Of a DNA stretch of 64,000 nucleotides, positions 25,871 through 35,972 are shown in pieces. This DNA comes from Rhodocyclales bacterium (GTDB lineage: Bacteria; Pseudomonadota; Gammaproteobacteria; Burkholderiales; Rhodocyclaceae), in the NCBI GenBank assembly GCA_016235745.1, contig JACRJA010000053.1, forward strand, positions 51,318-115,317, written 5' to 3'. A program made the translations under genes and the position numbers. The notes beneath the pieces are model-generated. The model was not told where the DNA came from and did not search any database. It was given only the letters and a program-made list of their open reading frames with translations. Every line of letters begins with the position of its first letter. Position 1 is the first letter of the stretch.

Positions 25871-28800
25871 TCAGGCGGGCTGCGCCACGGCTTCGCGGTA
25901 GCGGCGCAGCAGGCGCAGGAGCTCGTCCTCGTCGTAGGGCTTGCCGAGATAGGCGTTGGCCCCGAGCGCCATCGCGTGCGCCTGGTGCTTCTCGGCAAGG
26001 CGCGAGGTGATGAGCACCACCGGGAGGTGGCGCGTGCGCGCATTGGTCCGGATCTGGCGCAGCAGTTCGAAGCCGTCCATGCGCGGCATCTCGATGTCGG
26101 AGAGAATGGCCAGCGGCAGACGTTCCTCGGAGGAGAGCTTCTCCAGCGCCTCCATGCCGTCCTTGGCCAGCAGCACCTCGTAGCCCTCCCGCTCGAGGAG
26201 CCGTCCGGTGATGCGCCGCACGGTGAGCGAGTCGTCGACCACTAGCACCAGCGGCTTGGCGGGGGATGGGGCCTGCACCTCGGCCTGCGCTCTTGCGGCC
26301 GCGGCTTCGGCGAGCGTGCGCGCGAGCGCCACGGGGTTGAGGATGAGGGCGATCTCGCCGTCGGCGAGCAGCGTCGCCCCGAGCATGCCGGCGATACGCT
26401 TGAGGTGCGGCCCGGCCGGCTTGGCGATCACTTCCTGGTTGCCGGCAAGCCCATCGACGTGCAGCGCGAGCCGTTCGTCGCCGGAGGCGAGCAGCACCAC
26501 CCAGTTGCGGCGTTCGATCGGTTCGGCCTGGTCGGGGCGATCGAGCAGATGCGGCAGATAGCGCAGCGGATAGACCTTCCCTTGCCAGAGCATGTGCTCC
26601 ATCTGCTGCGCGGCGCGTAGCGCCTCGGCCGGGAGGTGCTCGGTCTGCACGATCAGGTTGGCCGGAATCGCCCAGCGCCGATCGAGCGCGCGCACGAGCA
26701 GCGCCTGGGTGATGGCGAGGGCGGTGGGTAGCAGGATGCGGAAGGCGGTGCCGCGGCCAGGGGCGCTCGTAAGGTCGATGCGTCCGCCCAGCGTCTGGAT
26801 CTCGCTGTGGACCACGTCCAGCCCCACACCGCGGCCGGCGATCTGGCTGAGCTCGCTGGCGGTGGAGAAACCGGGCAGGAAGACGAGGTGCGCGAGGCTT
26901 GCTTCGTCCGGCTGGGCGTCCGGCCCGAGCAGTCCGGCGGCGCGGGCGCGTTCGAGGATGGCGGCGTAATCGAGGCCGCGGCCGTCGTCCTGCACCCGCA
27001 GTTCGATTTCGCTGCCGAGATTGCGCACCGCGAGCGTGATCTGGCCGAATTCTGGTTTGCCGGCGGCCTGCCGTTTTTCGGGGGACTCGATGCCGTGGGC
27101 GACGGCGTTGCGCAGCAGGTGTTCGAGCAAAGGGACCATGCGCTCGAGCAGCGCCCGCTCCAGTGTGACTTGACCGCCTTCGATGTCGAGGTTGACGCGT
27201 TTGCCGAGTTCCTTGGCCGTCTGGCGCACGACGCGGTGCAGGCGCGCCGCGACGCTGGCTACCGGCGCCGAACGTACCTGCATCAGCTCGTACTGCACCT
27301 CACGGGTGAGGCGGGCTTGCTGGTTGAGGGCGGTTTCGGCATGGTCGAGGTGTGACAGCGCGCTTTGCTGGACGGTGGCGACGTCGGCGATCCCTTCGGC
27401 GAGCAGGCGCGTGAGTTCCTGCAGCCGCGTGTAGCGGTCGAGTTCGAGCGGATCGAACTCGGCGTGTGCCGTCTCGGTCGTGTGGAGGCGCGTCTGCATC
27501 TGCGTCTCGGCCTGGATCTCGAGTTCACGCAGCTGGGTGCGCAGGCGGATGACGTCGTCGGTGAGCTCGAGCACGGCGCTGCGCAGGGCGAGGAGATCCT
27601 GTTCGGCGCGGGCGCGCAGCACGCCGATCTCGCCGGTGTCGTTGACCAGCCGGTCGATGGTGACGGCATGGACGCGCAGGGTAACGTGGGCGGGCTCGGC
27701 GCTCTCCCGCGTCGGAACTGGGGGAAGGGGTTCGGCGCCGACTGCGGCAGGGAGAGGAGTCAGCACCGTTGCCGGCGCAGGCAGGGCGGCGAGGCGGCGG
27801 AAGAGCGCATAGGCGGCTTCGATGCCGTTGCGCGCGAGCTCGTGGGCCGCGGGCCCGGCGTCCTTGAGTTCTTGCTCTAGGCGGTGGATGCGCTCGCCGA
27901 GCTCGAGCGCGCCGGCCATGCGGGCGCTGCCCTTGAGGGTATGCAGGGTACGGGCGATCGCCTCGACGTTTTTCCCGTCGCTGGCTTCGTCCCAGCGGTT
28001 GATCTGCTCGAAGAGGCTCTCGAAGAGCGCCTCGCCCTCGTCGAGGAAGACGGGCAGGAGCTGCGGGTCGATTTCCTGGGTGAATTCTTCCGCAGCAGGC
28101 GCTTCCTGGGACGCTTCTGGCGCCGCCATGGAAGGGGCGGCGGCTGTCTCGACCTCGGGAGCGGCGGCTTGGGGCAGAGGCGCCGTTTGGGCGGCCGGGG
28201 CTTCGGCTTCTTCTAGCGCCGCCGGAGCCTGGGAAGCGGCTTGGGGAAGCGTACCGACGGCTTCGATGAGGGGCAGCAGATCGGCGGGAGATGCGGGAAT
28301 TTGCCCGGCTTCGGCGCGCTCGAGGGCGGCGGCAAGGTGCTCGGCGGCGGCGCGCAGGAGATCGTGTTCTGGCGCCTCGGGCGCGCGCTGCGCCTTGGCG
28401 AGGCGCTCCAGCGCGAGTTCGAGCGCTCGGCCCAGCTCGTGCATCTCGAAAACCTTGGCGGTGGCCGAGATGCCAGCGAGCGTATGAATGTGCCGTATGA
28501 TAGCTTCGTCGGGCGGCTGGGTGGCTCCTTCGTCGAGGTAGTGGCGCAAGGCGGCGAGCCGCTCGCGCGCTTCTTGGCGGAAGGCGTCGAACACGGCGCG
28601 CGAGACGCTGCGCTCACCGAAGACGTGTTTCGGCGGCTCGGGGGGCGGCGCCGGCTCGGCTGCCGGGACAAGCTCGGGACTTTCGCACGACCGCAGGCGC
28701 TCGGCTTCGGCCGCAAGCGCGGCGGCTTGCGCCGGAGTTTCGAGCCGGCCGGCAGCGATCGCCTCCACCCAGTCGGCGAAGAGGCGGTGTGTTTGCTGGA

Positions 28801-30886
28801 GGAGGTGCAGCAGCGCGGGGGTGGCCGGCCATTGCCGCTGCAGCCAGCTATTGAGGGTCTGCTCCAAGGCCCAGGCGCACTCCCCGAGCTCGGTGAGACC
28901 GACCATGCGGCCGCTTCCCTTGAGGGTGTGGATGCCGCGGCGCACCTCGGTGAGCGCTGCGAAATCGTCCGGCCGTTCCTCTAGATCGGGAAGGCGGCGC
29001 TCGAGGGTGGCGAGCACTTCGCGCGCCTCTTCAAGGAAGATGTCGAGGAGTTCTTCTTCGATCGCCCCGCCACTCGCTGCCTGGACCTCGCTCGGCGGGG
29101 AAAGGGGTTTGTCCTGTTCGCTGGAAGGCTCTTCGGCAGGGAGGGCCTGAATCGAGGCGGGGGATGTGGCTTCGGGAGAAACTTCTTCTTTGCCTTCCTC
29201 GAGCAGCAGGGCGGCGCCGAGTTCTTCTCCTTCGGCCGCGAAGAGTTCTTGCAGGGGGATGGCGGTGACCTGGGGGGCGATCGCTGCGGTTTCCTGTAGG
29301 GATTCACCGCGCGCCAGGGCCTCGGCGCGGGTATGGAGATGGGCCAGGGTTTCGACGAGCCGATGCTGCTCGGGTTCTTCGAGGCTGCCGTGTTCGGCCA
29401 GGCGTTCGACCAGGGGAGGCAGCTGGGCGAGCGCCTGGGCCTCTTCGTCGGCGCCGATGAGCAGCAAGGTGGCGCGGGCTTCGGCAAGGAGGCGCTTGAT
29501 GCGAGCCTGGTCGAGGGTCTCGGTCGGATCGCGGTAGTAGCGATCGAGCAGGGTCTCGGCTTCGGCGAGCAGGCGGGAGAGTTCCTTGCCGATGCTGCGA
29601 CTGTCGGCTTCGGAAGCCTGGGCTTCGATCTCGGGCAGGGGACGGTTTTCGATGAGGGCGCGCAGCCGCTCGACCTGCGTCTGGAGCCGCTGCTCGGTGC
29701 GCTCGTCCCAATGGGCGGCGCGGCAGTAGGCCGACAGGATGAGGAGCGTGCGGGCGAGCTCGATCTGGGCCTGAGCGGCCATGGAGTCGTTGGGATGCTC
29801 TTCCATCCATTGGACGAGGGCGGCGAGCGCCTCGATGGCCTGGTCGATGCTGGCTCGGCTCAGCGCCTGGGCGAGGCGGCGAACCGCGTCGAGATCCTGG
29901 GAGAACGAACCCAGGTGGAAGACGGGGGCCTGGGTGAGCCGTTCCCAGTGCTCAGCCAGCCGATCGAGCCCTTCGGCCAGGGCGTCGAGCTGGGCGCGCA
30001 GGGGGATCTGGGGCAGGGGGAGATCCTGGTCTTCCTGGGCTTCGGCGAGCCGCCAGTGTTCGTGCAGCAACTGCTGCGCCCGGCTGCGGGGCTCGAGCCG
30101 GGCGACGGGGTAGGCGAGCGCCTGCAAGAGCCGGTGAGGGGGGTGGGAGAATTCGCCGGCGTGGCGCATCGTGCGGTGCAGGTCATGCAGGATGTGCTTG
30201 GAGGACTCGTCGCGCGCCAGACGCCCTTCCCTGAGGGCGTCGGCATAGGCGAGCGCGGCCAGCCAGAGGGGCTCCAGGGGGCGGCCGGCATCCAGCTTGA
30301 GCAAACCTGCGAGCGCCTCGCGGATGGGAGTGAGGGAGGCGAGGGCTTCGCGCTCGCTGGCCGGTTTCAGCCAGCCGACGAGGCCCCGTTCGAAGCGGCG
30401 CAGCAGGGCGGCGCGGATGCACGGCTCGTCGGAGACGACGGGTTGCGGCTGAGGCTGGATCGAGACTTCGAACTGGAAGAGGTTGCTTTCGGCGGCCGGG
30501 GTTCCGCCGGCGAGTGCGGCGAGCGCGAGGTAGTGGCGGCGCAGGCGCAGTGGCTGGTCGCGTCCGGCGTGAATGAGCTCGAGAAAGTAGTTTTCGGCGG
30601 CGATCGCGGCACGGTACAGCTGCTGCAGGGCTTCGGGGTCGGGATCGGGGCGGGCGGAGACTTTCTCCAGGGCGCGCCCGAGCATGTCGACGTAGTCGGC
30701 GAAGCCTTCGAGGCTGGCGACGACGAGCACGCCCCGGGTCTCGTGCAGTGCCGCCCTGGCCTGCCGCAGTGCGGCGGGGTCGTAGTGCGCGCTGGCCCGC
30801 TCGCAGGCCAGACGCGCCCCGGCAAGGACGCGTTCGACTTCGGGGGCGATCCAGGATAGGGGCTCGGGGGCGGGGCGATGCACCAT
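25871..30886 (-). CDS. chpA: ChpA/PilL-type hybrid chemotaxis histidine kinase
   Basis: A 1671-residue CheA-like kinase of the twitching-motility (Pil-Chp) type. Domains in order: a long alpha-helical N-terminus; phosphotransfer Hpt domains with H653 (IHTLKGSGRM), a diverged one at H801 (IHTLAGISAT, lysine lost) and H982 (LHTLKGSARM); a dimerisation region; a HATPase domain (LLRNAVAHGIESPEKR, VQDDGRGLD, GRGVGLDVV); a CheW-like domain; and a receiver domain with phospho-acceptor D1597 (SDIEMPRMDG). Probable role: coupling PilJ signalling to the regulators PilG and PilH. P. aeruginosa ChpA is larger and has more Xpt domains. Starts 18 bases after pilJ. Confidence 0.92.
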   Translation of the reverse strand: MVHRPAPEPLSWIAPEVERVLAGARLACERASAHYDPAALRQARAALHETRGVLVVASLEGFADYVDMLGRALEKVSARPDPDPEALQQLYRAAIAAENYFLELIHAGRDQPLRLRRHYLALAALAGGTPAAESNLFQFEVSIQPQPQPVVSDEPCIRAALLRRFERGLVGWLKPASEREALASLTPIREALAGLLKLDAGRPLEPLWLAALAYADALREGRLARDESSKHILHDLHRTMRHAGEFSHPPHRLLQALAYPVARLEPRSRAQQLLHEHWRLAEAQEDQDLPLPQIPLRAQLDALAEGLDRLAEHWERLTQAPVFHLGSFSQDLDAVRRLAQALSRASIDQAIEALAALVQWMEEHPNDSMAAQAQIELARTLLILSAYCRAAHWDERTEQRLQTQVERLRALIENRPLPEIEAQASEADSRSIGKELSRLLAEAETLLDRYYRDPTETLDQARIKRLLAEARATLLLIGADEEAQALAQLPPLVERLAEHGSLEEPEQHRLVETLAHLHTRAEALARGESLQETAAIAPQVTAIPLQELFAAEGEELGAALLLEEGKEEVSPEATSPASIQALPAEEPSSEQDKPLSPPSEVQAASGGAIEEELLDIFLEEAREVLATLERRLPDLEERPDDFAALTEVRRGIHTLKGSGRMVGLTELGECAWALEQTLNSWLQRQWPATPALLHLLQQTHRLFADWVEAIAAGRLETPAQAAALAAEAERLRSCESPELVPAAEPAPPPEPPKHVFGERSVSRAVFDAFRQEARERLAALRHYLDEGATQPPDEAIIRHIHTLAGISATAKVFEMHELGRALELALERLAKAQRAPEAPEHDLLRAAAEHLAAALERAEAGQIPASPADLLPLIEAVGTLPQAASQAPAALEEAEAPAAQTAPLPQAAAPEVETAAAPSMAAPEASQEAPAAEEFTQEIDPQLLPVFLDEGEALFESLFEQINRWDEASDGKNVEAIARTLHTLKGSARMAGALELGERIHRLEQELKDAGPAAHELARNGIEAAYALFRRLAALPAPATVLTPLPAAVGAEPLPPVPTRESAEPAHVTLRVHAVTIDRLVNDTGEIGVLRARAEQDLLALRSAVLELTDDVIRLRTQLRELEIQAETQMQTRLHTTETAHAEFDPLELDRYTRLQELTRLLAEGIADVATVQQSALSHLDHAETALNQQARLTREVQYELMQVRSAPVASVAARLHRVVRQTAKELGKRVNLDIEGGQVTLERALLERMVPLLEHLLRNAVAHGIESPEKRQAAGKPEFGQITLAVRNLGSEIELRVQDDGRGLDYAAILERARAAGLLGPDAQPDEASLAHLVFLPGFSTASELSQIAGRGVGLDVVHSEIQTLGGRIDLTSAPGRGTAFRILLPTALAITQALLVRALDRRWAIPANLIVQTEHLPAEALRAAQQMEHMLWQGKVYPLRYLPHLLDRPDQAEPIERRNWVVLLASGDERLALHVDGLAGNQEVIAKPAGPHLKRIAGMLGATLLADGEIALILNPVALARTLAEAAAARAQAEVQAPSPAKPLVLVVDDSLTVRRITGRLLEREGYEVLLAKDGMEALEKLSSEERLPLAILSDIEMPRMDGFELLRQIRTNARTRHLPVVLITSRLAEKHQAHAMALGANAYLGKPYDEDELLRLLRRYREAVAQPA

Positions 30887-30904
30887 GGCGTTCGTCTCGG
30901 GCGG

Positions 30905-32611
30905 TCAGACGCGGAAACCGGCGACCGAACCGCGCAGATCGGCGGCGAGCTCGGCCAGCGATTCGACGGATTGGACGGTGCGTTCCGTCCCTTCCCGCGT
31001 CTGCTGCGTGATGGCGAGGATTTCGCGCATGAGGGCGGAGACCTGGGCCCCGCGTTCGGCCTGGGCCTGGATGTCCTGGGCGATCTGGGTGATGCGGGTG
31101 GCGGTCTCTTTGGCGACCTGCGAGATTTCCTCGAGCGCGGCGCCGGCCGAGTCGGACAGCGCCGTGCCGGCGACGACCTCGCGCGTGGCCGCTTCCATGG
31201 AGCCCACCGCGTCCTGGGTATCGGCCTGGATGGTTTTGACGATGGCGGCGATCTGCTTGGTGGCTTCGGCCGAGCGCTCGGCCAGACGCTGCACTTCCTC
31301 GGCCACCACGGTGAAGCCGCGCCCGGCCTCGCCGGCGGCCGCGGCCTGGATGGCGGCGTTGAGCGCGAGCACGTTGGTCTGGTCGGTGATGTCGGAGATG
31401 AGTTCCACAATTTCGCCGATCTCCTGCGAGGATTCTCCCAGCCGCTTGATGCGCTTGGCGGTTTCCTGGATCTGGTCGCGGATGCGGTTCATGCCTTCGA
31501 TGGTTTCATTGACCGCCTGCGCCCCTTTGGCCGAGGCTTCGAGCGAGCGCCCGGCGGAGGATGCGGCGCCTTCGGCGGAGACGGCAGTCTCATGCAGGGC
31601 GTGGGCCATGCCCTGGACGATGTCGTCGGCCGCTTCGATCTTGCCGGTCTGGGTCTGGGCAGCCTCGAGCAGCTCGCTGGAAATGCGGCGCGCCTCTTCG
31701 CTGGAGTCGGTGATGCGCTCGGCCGTGTCGTTGATGCGCCGCACGAGCGAGGCGAGCTCTTCGATGGCGTAGTTCACCGAGTCGGCAATCGCCCCCGTGA
31801 CGTCTTCGGTGACGGTGGCGCGGATGGTGAGGTCGCCGTCGGCCAGGTCGGAGATCTCGTTGAGCAGCTGCATGATGGCCTGCTGGGTGCGGGCGTTTTC
31901 CGCCTCGATTTTCTTGCGCTGGGCTTCGGCTTCGGCTTCCCGGGCGCGGGCGTCGTCGAGATAGGTTTTGCTGAGCGCGATGAAGACGCCGACGACGGCG
32001 ACCGCGGCGAGCATGATGAGCAGGTAGCGCGTCGAGATGGCGGTCTCGCCGCTGATCTGCACGGCGTCGCGCAGGGCGTTGGCCTCGGCCACGAGCCGGT
32101 CGATGTCGCCCAGCAGTTGGGCGGCGTCCTGAGCGAGCGCCGGCGTTTCGGGGGCGGCCTCGCGCAAGGCCGACAGGGAGGACTCGGCGTCCAGGAAGCG
32201 CTGCAAGGGGGCTTGTATCCGCTGCCAGCGGGCTTGCAGCCCGGCGGTCTGGGGATGTTCGGCTGCCCGTTCGGCAAGGGCGGCGAGGGCTTCGCCGAGG
32301 GCGCGCCGCTGTTGCTTCAAAACGGTGAAGGCTTCTGCCTCGCCGCGCAGCGTCCAGGGCAAGGCGCGTCCGAGCGCATGGGCGGCGTCTTTCAGCCGCT
32401 CGATCGTCGTGACCCGTTCTTGGAGGGACGTCCCGGTCTGGTTGACCGACAGCACCAGTCCGGCGATGGCGAGGACGAGGACGGTCAGCAGGGTCGCGAG
32501 GAAGATGAGGCGCCGCCGCAGGGCGGCCGGAGTGAGCCGGGGAGGCAGGTCGACCTCCTGAGCGGATGCGTTGGCGGCTGGGACGCGGCTTTTGAAGAGA
32601 CTGAACGCCAT
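30905..32611 (-). CDS. pilJ: Methyl-accepting chemotaxis protein PilJ
   Basis: A 568-residue receptor. One transmembrane helix near residues 34-56 and a second near 193-215 enclose a periplasmic helical domain; a HAMP region follows ([25 protein letters not shown]), which is typical of PilJ. The cytoplasmic signalling tip is [31 protein letters not shown], in a long coiled coil. It feeds ChpA through the adaptor PilI. It starts 33 bases after pilI. No adaptation enzymes (CheR, CheB) are encoded next to it. Confidence 0.92.
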   Translation of the reverse strand: MAFSLFKSRVPAANASAQEVDLPPRLTPAALRRRLIFLATLLTVLVLAIAGLVLSVNQTGTSLQERVTTIERLKDAAHALGRALPWTLRGEAEAFTVLKQQRRALGEALAALAERAAEHPQTAGLQARWQRIQAPLQRFLDAESSLSALREAAPETPALAQDAAQLLGDIDRLVAEANALRDAVQISGETAISTRYLLIMLAAVAVVGVFIALSKTYLDDARAREAEAEAQRKKIEAENARTQQAIMQLLNEISDLADGDLTIRATVTEDVTGAIADSVNYAIEELASLVRRINDTAERITDSSEEARRISSELLEAAQTQTGKIEAADDIVQGMAHALHETAVSAEGAASSAGRSLEASAKGAQAVNETIEGMNRIRDQIQETAKRIKRLGESSQEIGEIVELISDITDQTNVLALNAAIQAAAAGEAGRGFTVVAEEVQRLAERSAEATKQIAAIVKTIQADTQDAVGSMEAATREVVAGTALSDSAGAALEEISQVAKETATRITQIAQDIQAQAERGAQVSALMREILAITQQTREGTERTVQSVESLAELAADLRGSVAGFRV

Positions 32612-32644
32612 GATGGTTCCTCGTGGTTCGGATGCATCTTCGGG

Positions 32645-33190
32645 TCAGGTTGTGGTGGCGGCCTGCCTGGCTGGGGTGAGGCCAAAGAACCGAGGGTCGG
32701 CGACGAGCCGGGTCGTGTCAATCAGAAAGGAAGGCTCGGGGTCGTCGGCGCCATGGTAGGCGCAGGCATGCCATGGATGGATGCCCGGCATGGTCTCGAT
32801 GGGGGTGAAGGCACTCATCGGACGCAGGCCCACCGTTTCTTCGAGCAGCAACCCGGTATGGTCAATGATGCGCCCGCTCAGGACCAGCAGGAGGGCGTGC
32901 TTGCCCAGGCTGGTGGGGGTACGGCTCTCCAGCCAACCGAGATCGACCACCCCCACGAGGTTGCCGCGCACGTTGGCCAGACCCCGGTAGCAGGCGGGGG
33001 CGCGAGGAACGGGGGGGAGGGTGAACTCGTTGGCAATGGCGGCAGCATCGGTGAGCGGCAGCAGCAGGCGCCGTCCGCCGGCGCGCAGCACCAGCCAGTG
33101 CTGGCCCGGGTTGGCGGAAGCCTCGCGGAGCCGCTCGGCGAGCCGTTCCTGGAATGCGCGCAAGGAAGTCCGTTGGGCCATGGCCGTCAT
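32645..33190 (-). CDS. pilI: CheW-like adaptor PilI
   Basis: A 181-residue CheW-domain protein that links the receptor PilJ to the kinase ChpA. The domain covers about residues 30-175 with RGLANVRGNLVGVVDLGWL as its conserved core. The N-terminus LRAFQERLAERLREA is typical of PilI. Its start overlaps the pilH stop by 4 bases. Confidence 0.9.
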   Translation of the reverse strand: MTAMAQRTSLRAFQERLAERLREASANPGQHWLVLRAGGRRLLLPLTDAAAIANEFTLPPVPRAPACYRGLANVRGNLVGVVDLGWLESRTPTSLGKHALLLVLSGRIIDHTGLLLEETVGLRPMSAFTPIETMPGIHPWHACAYHGADDPEPSFLIDTTRLVADPRFFGLTPARQAATTT

Positions 33191-33552
33191 CCCATGCCGC
33201 GAATGGCGGCCAGCAGCGCCGCTTCGTCGATGGGCTTGACGAGGTAGGCCACGGCACCTTGCCGCAGGCCCCAGGCGCGGTCGGCCTCTTGACCCTTGGT
33301 GGTGCAGATGATGACCGGGATGTGGCTCGTGGCCGCGTCGCGATGCAGCTGGCGCGTGGCCTGATACCCGTTCATGCCGGGCATGACGACGTCCATCAGC
33401 ACGAGGTCGGGGAGTTGGGTGCGGGCGATCGCCAGGGCTTGTTCTCCGCTCTCGGCGGTGAACACCTGATAACCCTCGCGGGTGAGGAGCTCGCTGAGGG
33501 CGAGCCGTTCGGTGGGAGAGTCGTCGACGACGAGGATACGGCGAATGGGCAT
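33187..33552 (-). CDS. pilH: Response regulator PilH
   Basis: A 121-residue single receiver domain. The acidic pocket is in LVVDDS, the phospho-acceptor aspartate is in LVLMDVVMPGMNGY, and the conserved lysine is in LVKPID. PilH-type regulators tune pilus retraction downstream of ChpA. I chose the ATG at 33552 (MPIRRILVVDD), because a longer frame adds only a basic shadow sequence from pilG. It follows pilG by 4 bases. Confidence 0.9.
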   Translation of the reverse strand: MPIRRILVVDDSPTERLALSELLTREGYQVFTAESGEQALAIARTQLPDLVLMDVVMPGMNGYQATRQLHRDAATSHIPVIICTTKGQEADRAWGLRQGAVAYLVKPIDEAALLAAIRGMG

Positions 33553-33556
33553 GGGC

Positions 33557-33970
33557 TCAGTCTCCTTGCGCTGGGGTTCGCGCCTCGGTCTTGGGCGGCC
33601 AGTGCCGGGCAATGGCCTTCAGCAGCTCGTTCTTGGTGAAAGGCTTGGTGAGATATTCGTCGGAGCCCACGAGCTGCCCCCGCGCCCGGTCGAAGACGCC
33701 GTCTTTCGAGGTGAGCATGATCACCGGGATGTGGCGGAATTTGGGATTTTGCTTGATGAGGGCGCAGGTCTGGTAGCCGTCGAGCCGGGGCATCATCACG
33801 TCGATGAAGATGAGATCCGGCGCGAACTCGACGACCTTGGCGAGCGCGGAAAAACCATCTTCGGCCAGCATGACTTCGTAGCCGGCCTGGCCGAGGAAGA
33901 TCTCCGCGCTGCGGCGGATGGTGTTACTGTCGTCGACCACCAGGATGCGTGGTTTGCGTTCGGTGTTCAC
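33557..33970 (-). CDS. pilG: Response regulator PilG
   Basis: A 137-residue receiver-domain protein. The pocket is ILVVDDSNTIRRSAEIFL, the phospho-acceptor lies in LIFIDVMMPRLDGYQT, and the lysine in LTKPFTKNEL. SNTIRRSAEIFLGQAGYEV is the characteristic PilG N-terminus. The start is a GTG at 33970 (VNTERKPR), preceded by a G-rich stretch; no ATG lies in the right place. It is the first gene of the pilG-pilH-pilI-pilJ-chpA unit and lies 61 bp from the divergent thiE. Confidence 0.9.
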   Translation of the reverse strand: MNTERKPRILVVDDSNTIRRSAEIFLGQAGYEVMLAEDGFSALAKVVEFAPDLIFIDVMMPRLDGYQTCALIKQNPKFRHIPVIMLTSKDGVFDRARGQLVGSDEYLTKPFTKNELLKAIARHWPPKTEARTPAQGD

Positions 33971-34031
33971 GTCGGCCCCCCGTGCTGGGCATGCAGGTCG
34001 TGGCGGCGATATTGCATGATACCATGATCCA

Positions 34032-34694
34032 ATGCAAACGCGTTTTCTTCGGCTGCCTGCGCGCGGCCTGTACCTGATCACCCCCGACGAACCCGACGAC
34101 GACGCTCTGCTCACGGCGCTGCGTACGGCGCTGTGCGCCGAGCCCGTTCTTGTGCAATACCGCAACAAGGCGCTCGACCGTCCCGCCAGGGCGCGCCAGC
34201 TCGAGCGCATCGCGCCGCTGGTGCGGGAGGTCGGGGCCGTGCTCGTCGTCAACGACGACGTCGAGCTTGCCGCCCGGTTCGAGGCCGGGGTGCATCTGGG
34301 CAAGGACGACGGCTCGATCGCGCGGGCGCGCCAGCTTCTTGGGCCCGGCGCGCTCATCGGGGCGAGCTGCTATGCCGATCTCGGGCGGGCGAAGGCGGCG
34401 CTCGCCGAGGGAGCGAGCTACGTCGCCTTCGGCGCGATGTATCCTTCTCCAACCACGCCCCAGGCGGCGCGCGCCTCGCTCGAACTCCTGCGCCGCGCCC
34501 GCGCCGAGCTCGCCGCGCCGATCGCGGTGATCGGCGGCATCACTTTGGAGCGCGCCGACGAGCTCGTCGCCGCCGGAGCCGACTGGCTCGCGGTGATCTC
34601 GGATCTCTTCGCCGCGCCCGATCCGCTGGAGCGGGCGCTCGCCTGGGTGGCGTGGCACAATCGCGTTTTCGGTACGGAAGGGAAGGAACGATGA
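34032..34694 (+). CDS. thiE: Thiamine phosphate synthase
   Basis: A 220-residue enzyme that joins HMP-diphosphate and thiazole phosphate to thiamine phosphate. [52 protein letters not shown] and [10 protein letters not shown] are the expected family blocks. [12 protein letters not shown] replaces the more usual GPxFPTxTK substrate loop, a tolerated change. Start ATG 34032 is 61 bp from divergent pilG and its stop overlaps hemL by 4 bases. No thiamine riboswitch fits in the short gap. Confidence 0.9.
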   Translation: MQTRFLRLPARGLYLITPDEPDDDALLTALRTALCAEPVLVQYRNKALDRPARARQLERIAPLVREVGAVLVVNDDVELAARFEAGVHLGKDDGSIARARQLLGPGALIGASCYADLGRAKAALAEGASYVAFGAMYPSPTTPQAARASLELLRRARAELAAPIAVIGGITLERADELVAAGADWLAVISDLFAAPDPLERALAWVAWHNRVFGTEGKER

Positions 34695-35971
34695 CCGATC
34701 GCAACGAAGCGTGGTTCGAACGGGCCCGGCGCGTGATTCCGGGCGGGGTGAATTCGCCGGTGCGGGCGTTCCGCTCGGTGGGCGGAACGCCGCGCTTCAT
34801 CCGGCGCGCGCAGGGCGCGTATCTGTGGGACGAGAACGGCACGCGCTACATCGACTACGTCGGCGCTTGGGGGCCGGCGATCGCCGGGCACGTTCACCCC
34901 AAGATCGTGGAAGCGGTGCAGCGCGCCGCTGCCGACGGCCTCTCTTTCGGCGCGCCGACGGCGCTGGAAGTGGAGATGGCCGAGCGGCTCACGGCGCTTC
35001 TGCCTTCGCTCGAAATGGTGCGGCTGGTGAGCTCGGGCACCGAGGCCACGCTGAGCGCCATCCGTCTGGCGCGCGGCTACACCGGGCGCGCGCGCATCGT
35101 CAAGTTCGAGGGGTGCTATCACGGCCACGCCGACGCGCTGCTCGTCAAGGCGGGCTCCGGCGCCCTCACCTTTGGGCACCCGAGTTCGGCCGGCGTGCCC
35201 GAAGGGGCGGCGCGCGACACCCTGGTGCTGCCCTACAACGAGCTGGCGGCGGTGGAAGCGGCCTTTGCCGAGTGCGGCGACGAGATCGCGGCGGTCATCG
35301 TCGAGCCGGCCGCCGGCAACATGAACCTCGTCAAGCCGCGCCCCGGTTTTCTCGAGGGTTTGCGCGCGCTGTGCGACCGCTACGGCGCGGTGCTCGTCTT
35401 CGACGAGGTGATGACGGGGTTTCGCGTGGGGCTGCAGGGGATGCAGGGGCGCACCGGCATCCGGCCGGATCTCACCACCTTGGGCAAGGTGATCGGCGGC
35501 GGCATGCCGGTGGCCGCGTTTGGCGGGCGGCGCGAGATCATGGAGTGCGTCGCTCCGCTCGGAGCAGTGTATCAGGCGGGGACGCTCTCGGGCTCGCCCG
35601 TGGCGGTGGCCGCGGGGCTCGCTTCGCTCGAACTCGTGGCCCAGCCGGGATTCTATGAGCGGCTCGAAGCGCTCACCGCGCGTCTGGTCTCGGGTCTGCA
35701 GCGCGCGGCCGAAGAGGCCGGAGTGCCGTTCGCCGCCGATTCGCTCGGCGGCATGTTCGGCCTCTATTTCGCGCCTCGGGTACCGAGTTCCTACGCCGAA
35801 GTGATGGCTTGCGACGTCGAGCGCTTCAAGCGCTTCTTCCACGCCATGCTGGCCTCGGGGCACCATTTCGCGCCCTCGGCCTTCGAGGCGGGGTTCGTGT
35901 CGGCGGCGCACACCGAGGCCGACATCGACGCCACCGTGGAAGCGGCGCGCCAGGCGTTCGCCACGCTCTGA
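34691..35971 (+). CDS. hemL: Glutamate-1-semialdehyde 2,1-aminomutase
   Basis: A 426-residue PLP enzyme that makes 5-aminolevulinate in C5-pathway heme synthesis. [20 protein letters not shown] is the classic N-terminus; [22 protein letters not shown] and [19 protein letters not shown] bind the cofactor; the PLP lysine is in [17 protein letters not shown]. The length is that of known HemL. It overlaps thiE by 4 bases and ends 1 base from the convergent aroE. Confidence 0.96.
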   Translation: MTDRNEAWFERARRVIPGGVNSPVRAFRSVGGTPRFIRRAQGAYLWDENGTRYIDYVGAWGPAIAGHVHPKIVEAVQRAAADGLSFGAPTALEVEMAERLTALLPSLEMVRLVSSGTEATLSAIRLARGYTGRARIVKFEGCYHGHADALLVKAGSGALTFGHPSSAGVPEGAARDTLVLPYNELAAVEAAFAECGDEIAAVIVEPAAGNMNLVKPRPGFLEGLRALCDRYGAVLVFDEVMTGFRVGLQGMQGRTGIRPDLTTLGKVIGGGMPVAAFGGRREIMECVAPLGAVYQAGTLSGSPVAVAAGLASLELVAQPGFYERLEALTARLVSGLQRAAEEAGVPFAADSLGGMFGLYFAPRVPSSYAEVMACDVERFKRFFHAMLASGHHFAPSAFEAGFVSAAHTEADIDATVEAARQAFATL

Positions 35972-35972
35972 T

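Noticed and set aside
33971..34031. A thiamine riboswitch ahead of thiE, or between thiD and thiC
   Set aside because: The gaps (61 and 45 bp) are too short for a THI-box element, and no CUGAGA core was seen.
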